Origin: Phycomyces blakesleeanus NRRL 1555(-)
Taxonomy: Eukaryota > Mucoromycota > Mucoromycetes > Mucorales > Phycomycetaceae
Assembly (NCBI RefSeq): GCF_001638985.1
Contig: NW_017265138.1
Coordinates: 682,001-746,000, forward strand
Length of the DNA: 64,000 bases
Direction: 5' to 3'
Both the position numbers and the translations under genes were made by a program. Within the stretch, counting starts at the first letter, position 1. The number at the start of each line of letters is the position of its first letter. The notes below the pieces were generated by a model. The model had not been told where the DNA came from, ran no database searches, and saw only the letters and a list, made by a program, of their open reading frames with translations. Positions 10,865 to 22,513 of this stretch are shown piece by piece.

Positions 10865-13800
10865 ATGCACCGGGAATCCAGCCCTTCCTCATCAAAACCA
10901 GGGCGCTCCTCTTCTTCCTCTCAATCACCACTACCATTTAGACTTTCTCTCTCTAAAAAACCAAAAAAACTTGGTTCCGAATCCACAGCAATTAGCACTA
11001 GTGTAAGTTGATTTCCAGAACAAATTTAATGATTTTTACAATGATCATTTTCCTAAAGATCTTGGTTCTAATTCAATCTTTACTTTATGTTCTCGAAATA
11101 ATTTTAATTTTAAAATATTTCTTTCTTTATGGATTTGCATTTATTACAGTCTAAACAAAATTCGCCTGATGTGTCTGAAAGCTCTTTAAATAGTACGATC
11201 AAAGCCAAGGATGAGGATGACGAAGACGATATCCAATTTGATTCAATTACGCCTCGCATAAATACCTTAGACACAGACGGGGAATCTATGGATACTTCAG
11301 AAAACAGTTCAGAGGATGAATACATTGAAGATTCTGCAAAAAAAAACATTTCAAATAGAATCAAACCAGATATTTCATCCGCAAAACCTCGTCCAACAGT
11401 TAGAGATACAAATTCTGAAAGCAAATCGGCACAATCGACGGATTTACAACCACTGTTTCTAGGTGAAGACACATTTTCAGAAGCATCTGTTAAAGAATGG
11501 CAGACTCCACGTATAAAAGCTTGGGAATCCCGCAGATCGGTAATTTGGCTTGATATGGATTTATTTGATCTTTCATTCTTTTTTTTGGGAATTGCTAATT
11601 TGGTTCTATGATTATAAAGACTCCAGAAACATTTTATTTCAGATTTGTCGGTAAGGTTAATTGGAGAATGTATATGTGTATGTGTATTCTATCTTTATTA
11701 ACATAATTGCATGAAATTTAGCTCCTGGAGAGGGACAAAGTAACGGAAAATGGTCAAAAGAAGAACACAAATGTTTTATGGACCGATATGAAGAGTGGAT
11801 TGCTAGTGGGCGGAAAATGGGTCATTCTTGGGGATTATTTAGTATAAAAATTCCTCACAGAGTAAGATCTTTCGAGACCGAGTGTATATACTACGTACTG
11901 TGATGTATTGACATAATGGATAGGTGGGCTATCAATGCATGAACTATTACCGAAGACTAGTAAGGAGAGGAGAGATCAAGGATAATGCATATGACACTAC
12001 AAATGGTGTATTGAAGCACGTTGGCAGAGAGCGAGCCAGTGTTACGATAAGCAGCACGGAACTGGGACCTGAATGGGAAACAGAACATGTCAAAAATATA
12101 GAAAAGAATGTCAACAACTGGATAAAAGAGTTTCATAATAGTACTGGAAGGTAATATGAGATCCAATATTAAAAAAATAGGTATTGAGCTTTGAACCATT
12201 AATTGTTTTGTCTGTATTTTTTTTGCTTCTGCTTTTATAAAATGCAGAAAACCATCAGGCAAATCGAAAACCGAAAAACTCGTAGTAAGGCGTAGTGTAC
12301 CAATTGGCGACCTTATTAAAGCGCAACCAGCACGAAAGAGAAAGCGAGTTTCGGAAATAAATCCAGACGAAGAAGATTTTATGGAAATGCAGGAGGATGA
12401 ACCTGAGAGAATGAATGTCTCAACACACCCAATCGATTGGGAAGAAGGGTGGAAAGAACGTCTGGAGAACTACAAGGATTTTATGAAGTAAGCCTTGATA
12501 CAGCAAAAACAGCAAAAACTAAAAAAAAAGCCTATACATATATTTCTATTAGACCCTTTCTCGATACAGAAACCAGAGAAAATTATTGGCATGCAAAACA
12601 ACGGTGGCGTCAAGGGCTCGTTACAACAGAAATGTATGTGTGATAATTAATATGAGTAAGCAACATGACGTTGTGATTAAACAATATTCTGATAGGTTAT
12701 TAGCGAAGAAACCAATCCAAAGACTAGTGCCTCAAGAAACTACTGAACCAATTATCAAACCTCTCGCCAATCGAATGCAAGCATCTCTTTCTCGTTTCTT
12801 TGCTGGTGTCAAAAAACTAAAGGTGGATACACCCGAAGAATTGATTTCGAATGTCAGAATTCCCAACGATCTATTCAGTGGTGTAAGACACATACTACCT
12901 TTGAAAATGGCAATAGAGAAGAAAACAGGAAGAACCAAAACAATATATTATGAAGTTGATGATATCATGGACTCAATCAAAACTATTGATGAAGTGTTGG
13001 AAAATGTACCAGAACACTTGTCTCATCAGTCTCCGTTAGAAGGTGTTCTTGTAGACCCACCGTGGGAATTTTATGTAAACGATGGGCGTAATGATGGGCG
13101 CTGTACGTGGAATCTGAAAAATATGGTAAGCTCCTACATATAAAGTATTGATAATTGTACTAAAATGCGAATGATAATAATATATGTATATTTGGTGTTT
13201 CAGGCCATGTTAATGGACAAGATTCTGGATAAAATGACAGCAGGGCTCATATTTATATGGACACACAAGTTAATCCAGGCGGATGTTGTCAAGCTAATGT
13301 CTACTTTAGGTACATACTATGGTTAATGCTTACAACGGTATGCTTATTATTCTTGTCTATAGGCTGTAAATACGTTGAGAATCTTGTGTGGTTCAAAAAG
13401 TCAGTTAACAATGTTCAGTTGGATCAACCTAGCCCTTATATCAGTTCAGCCAAAGAAATTCTGCTAATGTTTAAAAAGGTGTGTGAAACAGCACAAATGT
13501 ATAATAAAAGGAGCATACAAAGCTTATAAGACGATTATATTTCTAGGGAGAAGGTTTTGAATTGAGGCATCAACGTTCAGCAGATGTTATTATTGAATTT
13601 GAATCACCAAGGGAAGAATGGATTCATGATGGTAAAAAGCGAACTAAATATATATATAAGAAATAAGGATATTCGCTAATGTTATGATATTTCGTTTTAT
13701 AGAATATACTGAGCCAAAACCTAATGCTGTATACGAAATGATCGAAACATTATTACCAAAGGCTGCTTATGATGAAACGCTGGGACGTGGCCGATTCTTA

Positions 13801-14070
13801 GAGCTGTAAGTGAAATCCCTATTATGATATATTTAAAGAAAACTGTGTGAAAAGTACTGAAAATGATGTTGTAGATGGTCTAAACGAGTTTCTCCAAAGA
13901 GAGAAGGGTGGATCTCATTTCATCAGAAAAAGTATCCTTTGGTAATGACAGCCGATCCTCAAATACAAGACACTGAAATGTGTATAAAAGATGAATTCAG
14001 CAACATGTCAATAAAGGAATATATCAAGAACGAAGATCGAATAATGGATGAGGATATGTTAGAAGGATAA
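10865..14070 (+). CDS. MTA1: MT-A70 family methyltransferase, MTA1-type, predicted DNA 6mA writer
   Basis: Thirteen exons (10865-11002, 11150-11539, 11620-11650, 11722-11861, 11924-12150, 12248-12487, 12553-12633, 12696-13125, 13204-13309, 13363-13478, 13547-13631, 13703-13805, 13875-14070) close into 760 residues. The N-terminus is Ser-rich and acidic. A Myb/SANT-like segment lies at about residues 195-255 (GKWSKEEHKCFMDRYEEW, then GYQCMNYYRRLVRRGEI). The C-terminal 220 residues are an MT-A70 methyltransferase with intact catalytic VLVDPPWEF (D at about 536) and GRFLELWSKRVSPKREGW near the end. MTA1-type enzymes of ciliates and early-diverging fungi put N6-methyladenine into DNA at ApT sites with MTA9 and accessory DNA-binding proteins. 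DPPW argues against the inactive MTA9 paralogue. The lack of METTL3, METTL14 or METTL4 hallmarks argues against mRNA or snRNA writers. Activity is inferred. Confidence 0.75.
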
Positions 14071-14303
14071 AATAAATACAAGAGATAAATAAAAATAATA
14101 AAAATAATATCACAATCAAAAGAGTATCTGTCTCCATCAAATGAAAGTTCATTACTTATCATTTTGTGTGTGCTTTGGATGTCGTCCATTTGTTTTTATT
14201 GCTAATGAGAAATGAATATCTGTGTCTTGAATAAATCATTCAAATAATATTTCAGTGTGCTTTTCGTATAGTGGATGATATAGAAGAAATGACCCAGCCT
14301 AAT

Positions 14304-16955
14304 CTACTCAAGATGCATGGCATCCACAAGGGAAGTAGTCATTCTGTTAAGTGTTTCTAAAAGCATGTCAACGATTTGAGAAAACCAAAATTGTCTTTTT
14401 TTTAAAAACATGTACGACTTACCTTCTACATCCGCCAATGAAGTATCCTTTTTGGCAGCCACCAAATATATCTCCGTGTAATCTTCAATACTCTTTGTGC
14501 GTACACTATCTATTGACGAGCGGCTAAAATGCTCTTCAAATGAGCATCCCTTGTCTTCTCCACGATTGTCTCCATTCTTCTTGTCGTTGCTATTTTCTTG
14601 GTCTGATGCTTCTGATGTTGAAGTTGTTTCCGATGCTTTTGGCACATTATCCGTCTCTTCTGTTGAAGTTTCTGTATCATTTGCTGGCTTGTCTTTTGTG
14701 TCTTTTATGTCCTCGTTTTTTCGATCTCTTGTTAGTACTGTGTTGTAAAGCCTGTGTCCCGCAATCCAATAGTTGGCTATTGAACGTGTGTATATTTCGG
14801 TAGTGCGAGGTAGTCTAGATCATACTCATAAGCACACCATAATATATAAAAGAAAAGTTAAGGAATTTCACAGCAATGTTACCTTTCAAAATCTTCTTTG
14901 AGGTCCAGTAACTGGAGAAGCATATCGTTGGTCATTGGAATACCCCCTACAAACTTTCCATCGTTCTGATACTTTGAGATAATCCGACCTTGTTGATTAA
15001 CCATTGTAGATTTCATGTTGAGGGTAGCATTGTCATAATAAAAACATTTATAATGTTTTCCCAAGGAATTACTATAGTATCCATAGTATTATTATTTTAG
15101 ATACAGAAAAAAGTACTATTTATACAATAAGTGTTTACCTCTTTTCTTGAGCACTTCTGACATTGGAAACAATGGCTTCAGTAATCCCATTCAGGTTCTG
15201 CTCTTCTACCATGTATTTTTCTAACATGCTGTAGAATTTTTGATCTGCTAATAAATCCTCGGCTTCTTGTGAAAATGAAGGAAGCAAGAAAGACCATACA
15301 ATATTGGCTTTGTGCTGTTATAAAAAAAGGTGTAAGTAATCTCTTTCTTTTTATAAAAATTATTAAAGAATAATAATTGTAGATATATTGGGCTAACCTT
15401 GTAGATGACTAAGTAATATTCTGTCAAGATTTCATCTTCATCATCTTTGGAATGTCCATAAGTGCTGTTGTGTGGTTTGTCAGGGGAGGTATCAAGAGCA
15501 GACCTGCTGCTAAGATATACTTGTGCCATTTCTATACGAGTGACTGTCCTCTCATCTCCATTCATGTCGACTGAAGTTGACTGAACAAGACCTGTTAGAT
15601 ATTTACCATTTTTTGGGTTGATATCCATTGTGTCAGGGTTAGCATCGGCTTCTATTTCTGGCGCAGCCTCTGCTGTGTCCAAAAGATCGGGAAGGGAGGT
15701 CTGAGACCCTACAGCTGAAACAGGTGCAGAAGTAACGGGAGCCGTTGTTTTAGTAGACAACGAAGAAGTAAAGAATCCCAGGAAATGTGATTGTGAAATT
15801 GACTTTGTAAAGAACTTAAGGCCCGAGATCTATCGGATTATATGACACTTTAGACTCAAGAATTAAGCGTGGAGTTTGATTATTCCAAGACATGCCTTAT
15901 CTTTCTTGGCATCTGTCAATTCTCGGTCTGCTTGTCTCTGTTTGACTTCTTTCTCTCGGGCTATGCTCTTCTCGATACGTTTAAAGACATATTTTCTTAG
16001 TGCGCAGACATCTCTTATGTTCAGGGATGGGGACCTGTAAAGTAACCCCCCTTCATCTGAATCAAATACAAGCACATGATCTATGGACTGGTTGAATCTC
16101 TCGTGAAGGGCACGATCCAACTCATGTACTTTGAGATAGTTTGTTCTTAATATAGGTTGCACAGGAACACCGTTGAATACAGCCGAGAATACCATAGTAT
16201 CTAGTCGGTCAAAATCCCATTTCCATATCCACTCAGAGAAGAACTCTTCGATGCAGTGCATGAGAGATCGAGTTCGCTGTCGGCTAGGAAGACCGCTTAT
16301 ATCTTCGTCGTCTTGATAGAGAATATACGAGAATGTACCATGAAGGAGCTAGAACCCAAGGATATTTATGCCTATAAGTATTCCCTTTCTAGATCTATTA
16401 TCAACCATTACTTTGAACTGCTCATAACCAATCTTCAGTACAGACTCAAGCGCACGGTCACTCAGTTGGGTATCTAGATATTCAGTGACAAGCTTTTCTT
16501 TTCCTTTTGCGTCTCTAATCTGTCTTCGAAGGATACCGAGCTCTACGCACATATACATCCAAAAACCAGGTTCTGGTTGAAGAAATATCATGCGGTTCTT
16601 CTGTGTGTGGACATTCTGCGTGGGCTTGGAAGGTGAAAAAGCGCTGGTTTTGAACAAGGACAGTGGAGTGTCAAGTGCCTTTATGATTTCCGTATTCCTT
16701 CTTATCAACTTACGAAGTAAATTTGACCAAGGCCTGAGCTAGGCCAACTTGTTTCATCTTAACATCAGCTGGGACGACTCGCTTGGCTGTATAATATAGG
16801 ATCTGGTCTTTTGTGTTTTCTTCAGTGGGTCCGAGCGATGGATTGTAGACACAAAAGTAAGAAAGCATAGGAGACGTCTTGCCTAGCATGGGAGCATGAA
16901 GACCGTCATCCTTGTTAGCTGATTGGCTTTCTTCATGTAGTGATTGCGTAGTCAT
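14304..16955 (-). CDS. CCZ1: Ccz1, subunit of the Mon1-Ccz1 Rab7/Ypt7 GEF
   Basis: Eight exons (16955-16714, 16643-16412, 16348-15896, 15802-15398, 15314-15139, 15071-14883, 14814-14423, 14356-14304) give 713 residues. The first longin domain is clear: LSYFCVYNPSLGPTEENTKD, QVGLAQALVKFTSAFSPSKP, then LQPEPGFWMYMCVELG. EEFFSEWIWKWDFDRLD and VPVQPILRTNY follow, as in Ccz1/HPS4-type proteins. Mon1-Ccz1 activates Ypt7/Rab7 on late endosomes, autophagosomes and vacuoles. The C-terminal half has a low-complexity Ser/Thr/Asp-rich insert. Intron 3 appears to use a GC donor (AAG|GCATGT), needed to keep the frame. The gene converges on MTA1 with about 230 bp between stops. Two CCAAT boxes lie 105-125 bp upstream of the start. 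Confidence 0.88.
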
Positions 16956-18640
16956 AGTAGAGCTGAAAAGTGATTATGTTTTTTCTCTTTGTACTTGTCT
17001 AAAAGGGTAATTTTTCTATCTGTCGCTTACCACAGACGCGGTCAATGCAGTGACATCATTGGACGGCAACTGTCCAATCAACCAGTGGTTCTTTGTTCCC
17101 CAATTACTACCAATTATTAGTATTATTGGCTATTTTGATGGCTGAATGGATTAACCAAATTAAATACTTTTATATATATATATTAAAGAGGTATATTGAA
17201 TCGTGTATTTTGATGGTAATGATTCTTTCGTTTATTGCTACCAAAGAAAATGTCTGTGCTTGTATCCCAAGTATGAGACCCCGACATACAATGGACAGAT
17301 AGTTTGGATCTGCAAAACCCCTTGGTTATATCTTTTCTACATCTTGTTTAACTATACAAATTAAGATATACTATGCGATTTGCTACAATAAGAGTTAGCC
17401 ATTGATTCTAATTTTGGGCGTCTCCTATTTTTATTCTTCAAAGATCTATAGCTTTTGAAATATAATGCAAGTTACAAGAATATCAATATACAGTCTGGTA
17501 GGTTGTAGGATAGCACATATAAGAATCCCGGTAAAGAGTAAATATACGTATGATCGCTACCTTTATGTTACTATATTCTCTCTGCTTAAAATACAGCATC
17601 AAGATGGCTTATAGGAGAAGTTATATACTACTATTTTATAAAGACATATCTTTCTACTATATATTTCTTTTAATAATTTCTTTTAATACACTGTCTGATA
17701 TTTCAGTGGGACTTTTTCCTGCTTAACCAATTACGTCAAAATCTTCCATCTTGAGACTTTTTTTTTAATTATTCATAACGATATTGACGATTGTTTATAT
17801 TTAGTGCTAAAGAGGCTTATATACTATGTCAGTACACAGCTTCATCCAGCCAATAGATTATACTACCTCTTTCATTGGGCTTCATCACATAAAGAATCAT
17901 TCATAACATTCGTCCGTATATGCTTCTCCTTCTTGAGATGTTCTCCTTCAAATATCGTTCTTTGATTTTTTACAGGACTTGTAAAAGTTCTAACATTTTT
18001 AGTTTTGTATAGCGGCATACTGAGAGGTTATCTAGAAAACTTGTCCCAAAGATACCTCACTACGTTTGTAAGATATTTCATTACCAGGGTCAACAGATAG
18101 GAAGATCTTGTTAACATTTTCCTTTATCTGAGATTGACAATCTAAAAGACATTACATTGTTAATGAAAATAACAGCAAGCAAATAAAAATTATATATGTC
18201 TCATATTAACGTATGACTTGATTGTTGACTTCTATTATATCTTTCTCATTAATAAAAATGGAGGTGCAGGAAATTTTTGTCGAACGACGGTATTTGTTAT
18301 AATGAAATTGCAAGTATTTTATTCGCCCAGCTGCTACTGGGAGTTGTTTAGAAGAAATATTGCTTATATAACATCGTTCACGTTTATGGATTGAATCAAT
18401 TTTGGCTTCATTTAATAATTCATTTTCTGGGGTACTAATTTCTTGTCCATAGAAGACACACACCACTTGAGAATGAGTAAGCACAACTTATGAACTTGAC
18501 AACATTCTTGTAATGGATGTGGTAGATGTGGTAGACGCAATAGAAGGAGTAAAAAAAAAGAGATGAATAGACGGATACAATGTACAATGATGAAAATTGT
18601 TATTTTTGGATTATGTTCCTAATAATTACACCTGTCCTAT
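16956..18640. other. Upstream region of CCZ1 and gene-free spacer
   Basis: The first 150 bases are the CCZ1 promoter, with TGACATCATTGG and CCAATCA near 17050-17085 (CCAAT boxes in both orientations and a CRE-like half site). The rest is A+T-rich. A minus-strand frame at 18206-18484 is moderately protein-like but lacks an ATG, splice structure and known motifs, so I do not call it a gene. Confidence 0.4.
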
Positions 18641-18646
18641 AAATAT

Positions 18647-18685
18647 TTCGCTGATGGTCTAGCGATTATACTCGTTTCTGAAACT
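18647..18685 (+). other. tRNA-Pro-like 5' fragment
   Basis: The stretch CGCTGATGGTCTAGCGATTA followed by TACTCG matches the 5' third of fungal tRNA-Pro (acceptor start, D-arm and A box) with few differences. The anticodon arm then decays and no B box or T arm follows. It is either a truncated tRNA pseudogene or the head of a tRNA-derived SINE. It is not a functional tRNA. Confidence 0.4.
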
Positions 18686-18748
18686 TTTGTATTGAGGTGG
18701 CCTACGAAATGGACTTAGTTCCATCAAACATTATATTTTTAAACACGA

Positions 18749-19051
18749 AATACTGTATTTTCACTGATAATTCGCCAACTCTAAATAGATTATTCACACA
18801 TTGATAAGTAGCTTATATTCCCACAAAATTATAAGGATAATCTCATTGAAAGTATAAAAAAAAATTCTGAAAAAGGTCAAGAGGTCCAATTGTCAAGATT
18901 GGATCCTTCATTCTATAGCTTTCTTTCCTTGCTGTAGGGATAGAAAACTACTTCTTTAAGTATTCTAATAATAATATTGTATGAAAATGCATTTATCAAT
19001 GTGTGAACAATATATTTAGAGTTGGCGAATTATCAGTGAAATTACAGCATT
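18749..19051. mobile_element. MITE with 57-bp terminal inverted repeats
   Basis: The left arm (18749-18805) and right arm (18995-19051) are inverted copies. They share a perfect 28-bp core that contains TCACTGATAATTCGCCAACT on the left (18760-18787), and lesser identity extends to both sides. The element is about 300 bp and has no coding capacity. The left end reads TA then CTGTATTTTCACTG, suggesting a Tc1/mariner-type MITE with TA target duplication; the right flank is CA, so one copy of the TA may have mutated. It sits about 165 bp upstream of the KH-like gene and may influence its promoter. Confidence 0.75.
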
Positions 19052-19214
19052 AAGGAGTAACTGAGTAATCGTTATTTTCAAAAGTCCTCTATAAACCGTT
19101 CCCGTGCTTTCCACAGAACTGACGATAATTCAGCCAATCAAAACTATAAACACGTTATAAAAGCTGGAACATTACAAAGAAAATATCTCTTTTTTGTTGC
19201 TTTACCATAGTCCA

Positions 19215-21212
19215 ATGTCTATCGAACCTGAAGTCCCCTACGATACCAGTCTACCCGATGAAGATCCGGGGACCTGGAGGGATCCTGTTATTCTTCCTGA
19301 TCTCAATGCCATGCGCATTTCAGGTTATAATGATGGAATTTCAAAATCTGGATTTCGCGAATCTTCCCAACCTGATCGAATCCCTGATGACTATTGGATC
19401 CTACCACCCAATGTAACTGTAGCTGACATACTTGGCCATCAAAGATCAAGAGTCGATGCTATTCGTGCTAGGACAAACACGTACATTAGTTTTAATGACG
19501 AAAAGCACCAAATGGACATTTGGGGCGAGCCTTCTGAAATTATCAAGACCAAGGAATTTTTCAACGAACTTATCCAGACACTGCCTAGACACGAAGATAA
19601 AAAGAAACAGCCTTCATGGGGAAAGGCCGAAAAGGAATTGACTGGCAAAGCTAAACTAAAGAAAGAAAGACGCGAAGCAAAGAAAGCCCTGGAAAAGAGT
19701 TTCCAAGGGCTACCGATAGTCCCCCAACCATACATAAGCTCATTTGCTATCCCAGATTTTTCACTTCCAATTCCAAAATTAGTTGGTGAAAAGGAATCGT
19801 TTCTTAATACCATTAGAGCAGAATGCAAATGTTATATGTGGTATGAAGAACGGTTGAATATAATTCGTATTTCTGGCCAAAATGAAGAGGCTGTTAAAAA
19901 GGCATCAGCGCGAATCCGAAATTGGTACTTAAAGTGTTCAAGAAGACCCAGACCCTGTTCTCTCAGGCTAGTCAGTCAACCATCCAAAAATCTTATGGTC
20001 AGCTTCAGGGCACTTCCTCAAGGTTTTATGACATATTGCTACGCTGATCCAGATACGGAAAAGACGATGCTGGAAAAACAGAGACTTGTAGAGCCAATAC
20101 AGACGGGGCACCTGAGAATGTTAGAAAACCTAATTGAACTTGATGATCATCAGCCTAAAACGAAACCTGAAAATACTCTTTCCGAAAGTGTCGCAACACT
20201 TGATAAACACAACAGAGAAGCGATCCAAAGAGCATTAGACGAAGGATTAGAGAGCCTGAGGCTGTTTGACTGGGAGATACGACTGAAAGTTCGGTTTGGA
20301 CAGATCTGCTTAGTTGATTACCCTAGCAAGAAGAGACTTTTTTCGATTGAAGAACTCTCGGGAAAAATCTTCCCAGACCCCAAGTTCTATTCTGTACTTG
20401 CTCCTTGCATTGGAAAGACACGCGAAAATATGGATAGACTCTTTGAGTACCTTTCAACCAATTGTGAAGAATATTCGGATTCTCCTCGAACATCATTTGC
20501 TATCGAAGCGCTTCAGTACCCTACATGTGCTTCTCCACCAACCAGTCGACGTACAGACGGTCCCCCTAAGGCACGCGGTGATCCATGGAGAACAACCGTT
20601 ACTGCAAGCTTTACTAGTGATGGACGTGTAGGTCTGTGGAACTGTCTGGCGGAGTGTGAAGATCTTGTTACTATTAGCTGTGTGAACCTTGAGAGCGAAT
20701 ATTCCTGGGAGACCAAATTAGAATACGCGAGAAGACTGCCTACCGAAGTTAATACCCCTCACAGTATGTTTGTCAGCAAACTTCGCTTAAGTGCTCAAAA
20801 CCGCCTGGTTCTGGTGAGCGTTCCAGAATATGCCCCCAAAATTGTAACCCAAAAGACAAAATGGGTTTATGGGTGGGGTAAATACGTTGTTGAAGTTGGA
20901 AGAGACGAAATATGGGATATCTCCCGGGTAAACCGCAGTGATCTTGCACTACCATTAGATCTTGGAATGACAGAGCCGCATCGTGTCTTCTATAAAGTAT
21001 CACTTTATAAGGAAGAATGGCGCAACAGGTTCTCAGAGAACCTTAACCTGAAGATTGGAGAGGCACCCAGATGGACAACTAGTGACTTCCTTGCCAGTGA
21101 GACGGAGGATGCACATTTGCTAATGGAGATCGCCAAACAGTTCGCAAACATTCTTACAAAAGAAGTTCCTGTTTATTGGGCTGGTAACAACAATCAAGCA
21201 TCTCTTTTCTAG
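19215..21212 (+). CDS. Intronless KH-like RNA-binding protein
   Basis: A single uninterrupted frame of 665 residues from the first ATG (19215), starting MSIEPEVPYDTSLPDEDPGT. Two KH-like units are visible. About residues 66-115 hold VADILGHQRSRVDAIRART and a beta strand with Trp-Gly. About 185-240 hold a second unit ending in RIRNWYLKC. A Lys/Glu-rich basic helix lies between them (KKERREAKKALEKS). The C-terminal 300 residues (LRLFDWEIRLKVRFGQ onward, then WRTTVTASF and KWVYGWGKYVVEVGRDEIWD) resemble the uncharacterised C-terminal domain of fungal KH proteins. RNA binding is inferred from the KH pattern; no partner or pathway is known to me. The absence of introns is unusual in this window. 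A MITE lies just upstream. It converges on DHFR. Confidence 0.6.
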   Translation: MSIEPEVPYDTSLPDEDPGTWRDPVILPDLNAMRISGYNDGISKSGFRESSQPDRIPDDYWILPPNVTVADILGHQRSRVDAIRARTNTYISFNDEKHQMDIWGEPSEIIKTKEFFNELIQTLPRHEDKKKQPSWGKAEKELTGKAKLKKERREAKKALEKSFQGLPIVPQPYISSFAIPDFSLPIPKLVGEKESFLNTIRAECKCYMWYEERLNIIRISGQNEEAVKKASARIRNWYLKCSRRPRPCSLRLVSQPSKNLMVSFRALPQGFMTYCYADPDTEKTMLEKQRLVEPIQTGHLRMLENLIELDDHQPKTKPENTLSESVATLDKHNREAIQRALDEGLESLRLFDWEIRLKVRFGQICLVDYPSKKRLFSIEELSGKIFPDPKFYSVLAPCIGKTRENMDRLFEYLSTNCEEYSDSPRTSFAIEALQYPTCASPPTSRRTDGPPKARGDPWRTTVTASFTSDGRVGLWNCLAECEDLVTISCVNLESEYSWETKLEYARRLPTEVNTPHSMFVSKLRLSAQNRLVLVSVPEYAPKIVTQKTKWVYGWGKYVVEVGRDEIWDISRVNRSDLALPLDLGMTEPHRVFYKVSLYKEEWRNRFSENLNLKIGEAPRWTTSDFLASETEDAHLLMEIAKQFANILTKEVPVYWAGNNNQASLF

Positions 21213-21851
21213 AATAATATATATATATATATAATGATAAGGTTGTTTGCTACATGTAAATAAAATATGAATACACAAATGCTTGTATGAAATTGAAGCG
21301 TGTACCCTTGACTTGATTAAAATGATCAATAACACAAAGATGATCTTGTCAAATATACCCAAAAAAAAAGTCAGAATTGCTCCAACAATGAAATTATGCA
21401 ACGTAAACAAAAAAAAATTCTATTGGATAAAATCGATGTGCTAATGGCTTACCCCTCGTTCAGTAGAATGGGACTCTCAAACTTCATTAACGCGTGTCCC
21501 AATGTAATAAATTAGCATCCGAATAGTTTATGTAAAACAATGTACATAATACCAAATACAATTTTTGTACTGTTCAGTTCATCTCTTTTTTTTGTTTTGT
21601 TTCAAAATATACATATGTCTTGGTATATGTTTTCGAGATATTATTATATGAAAGTATCATCATAATTATATAAATATGTCTTACTAACGAAGTCTAAATA
21701 TTCAACTCAATACAGAAGTGGACAATTGACAATAATATCTCCCAATTTCAAGTATTTATGCATTTATATACTGATGTTTGTTTATTCAGGTTTCAAATAA
21801 AGAAAAGGGCTAAATGAAAATTGAAAGAAAGGTGTTTCCTTTCATTTGGTA
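21213..21851. other. Convergent 3' spacer between the KH-like gene and DHFR
   Basis: A+T-rich, with a TA microsatellite right after the first stop and an AATAAAATA-type polyadenylation signal near 21258. No gene is seen. Confidence 0.5.
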
Positions 21852-22513
21852 TTATACATTGCGGACGTACATTTGAAACTCGTATTGGTACTCTTTGTAT
21901 GTTTGAACCCCTTTTGGTACCTCCTGTTCTACGTATGCTTCTAGCTCTTCATGGTTTGCTAGACGATATTGATCTGGGTCAATCTCTGGGAAGAAGACAT
22001 CACAGTCCACTTTGTTGAGTACGCGTGTCAATAGGATATGAGTGCACTCAGGTTTTTTAATACCCATAGAATACATCTGAGCACCTCCAATTATAAACAC
22101 CCGAGAGGGATTCTTTGCTTCAACCACCTTGAACGCTTCTTCCATTGATCCGGCCAAGACTGCGGCCTCAGTATGACTTTATGTGTGTCAGCTTTACATA
22201 ATACATACACCCACATATATATATATATATCTATGTATATTCTAAAGAGAGATTCTTACAGATCATAGTTGAGATTTCGAGACACAACCATGTTGAAACG
22301 GTCTGGAAGTGGGCGAAACTTTTGGGGGATGGATTCCCAGGTAACTCGACCCATAATTACGGCATTATTTGACATGCCTTTAGATTCGCGTGGAATAAGT
22401 GTAGTAGCATGTTTAAAAAAGGCCATATCTTTAGGGATTCTCCAAGGAAGACCGCCATGCACACCAATGCCGAGTTCATTAGTAGCTGCTACAATAAGGG
22501 CAAATCCAGTCAT
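21852..22513 (-). CDS. DFR1: Dihydrofolate reductase
   Basis: Two exons (22513-22260, 22176-21852) encode 192 residues, normal for DHFR. The enzyme reduces dihydrofolate to tetrahydrofolate with NADPH for thymidylate and purine synthesis. Visible motifs are FALIVAATNELGIGVHGGLP, the substrate-loop LPWRIPKDMAFFKHAT (Asp at the catalytic acid position), VIMGRVTWESIPQKFRPLPD and the NADPH-binding VFIIGGAQMYSM. The frame is open upstream of the ATG but has only a GTG, so the start at 22513 is preferred. It is divergent from the unrecognised gene starting near 22801, and the shared promoter is under 300 bp. Confidence 0.95.

Noticed and set aside
18206..18484. Minus-strand frame of 92 codons in the spacer upstream of CCZ1
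   Set aside because: It has mixed amino-acid composition like a real protein, but it starts only with GTG, has no plausible exons around it and matches nothing I know. It might be a relic.
19194..19214. Extension of the KH-like protein upstream of its ATG
   Set aside because: The extension would start with TTG; the first ATG is at 19215.
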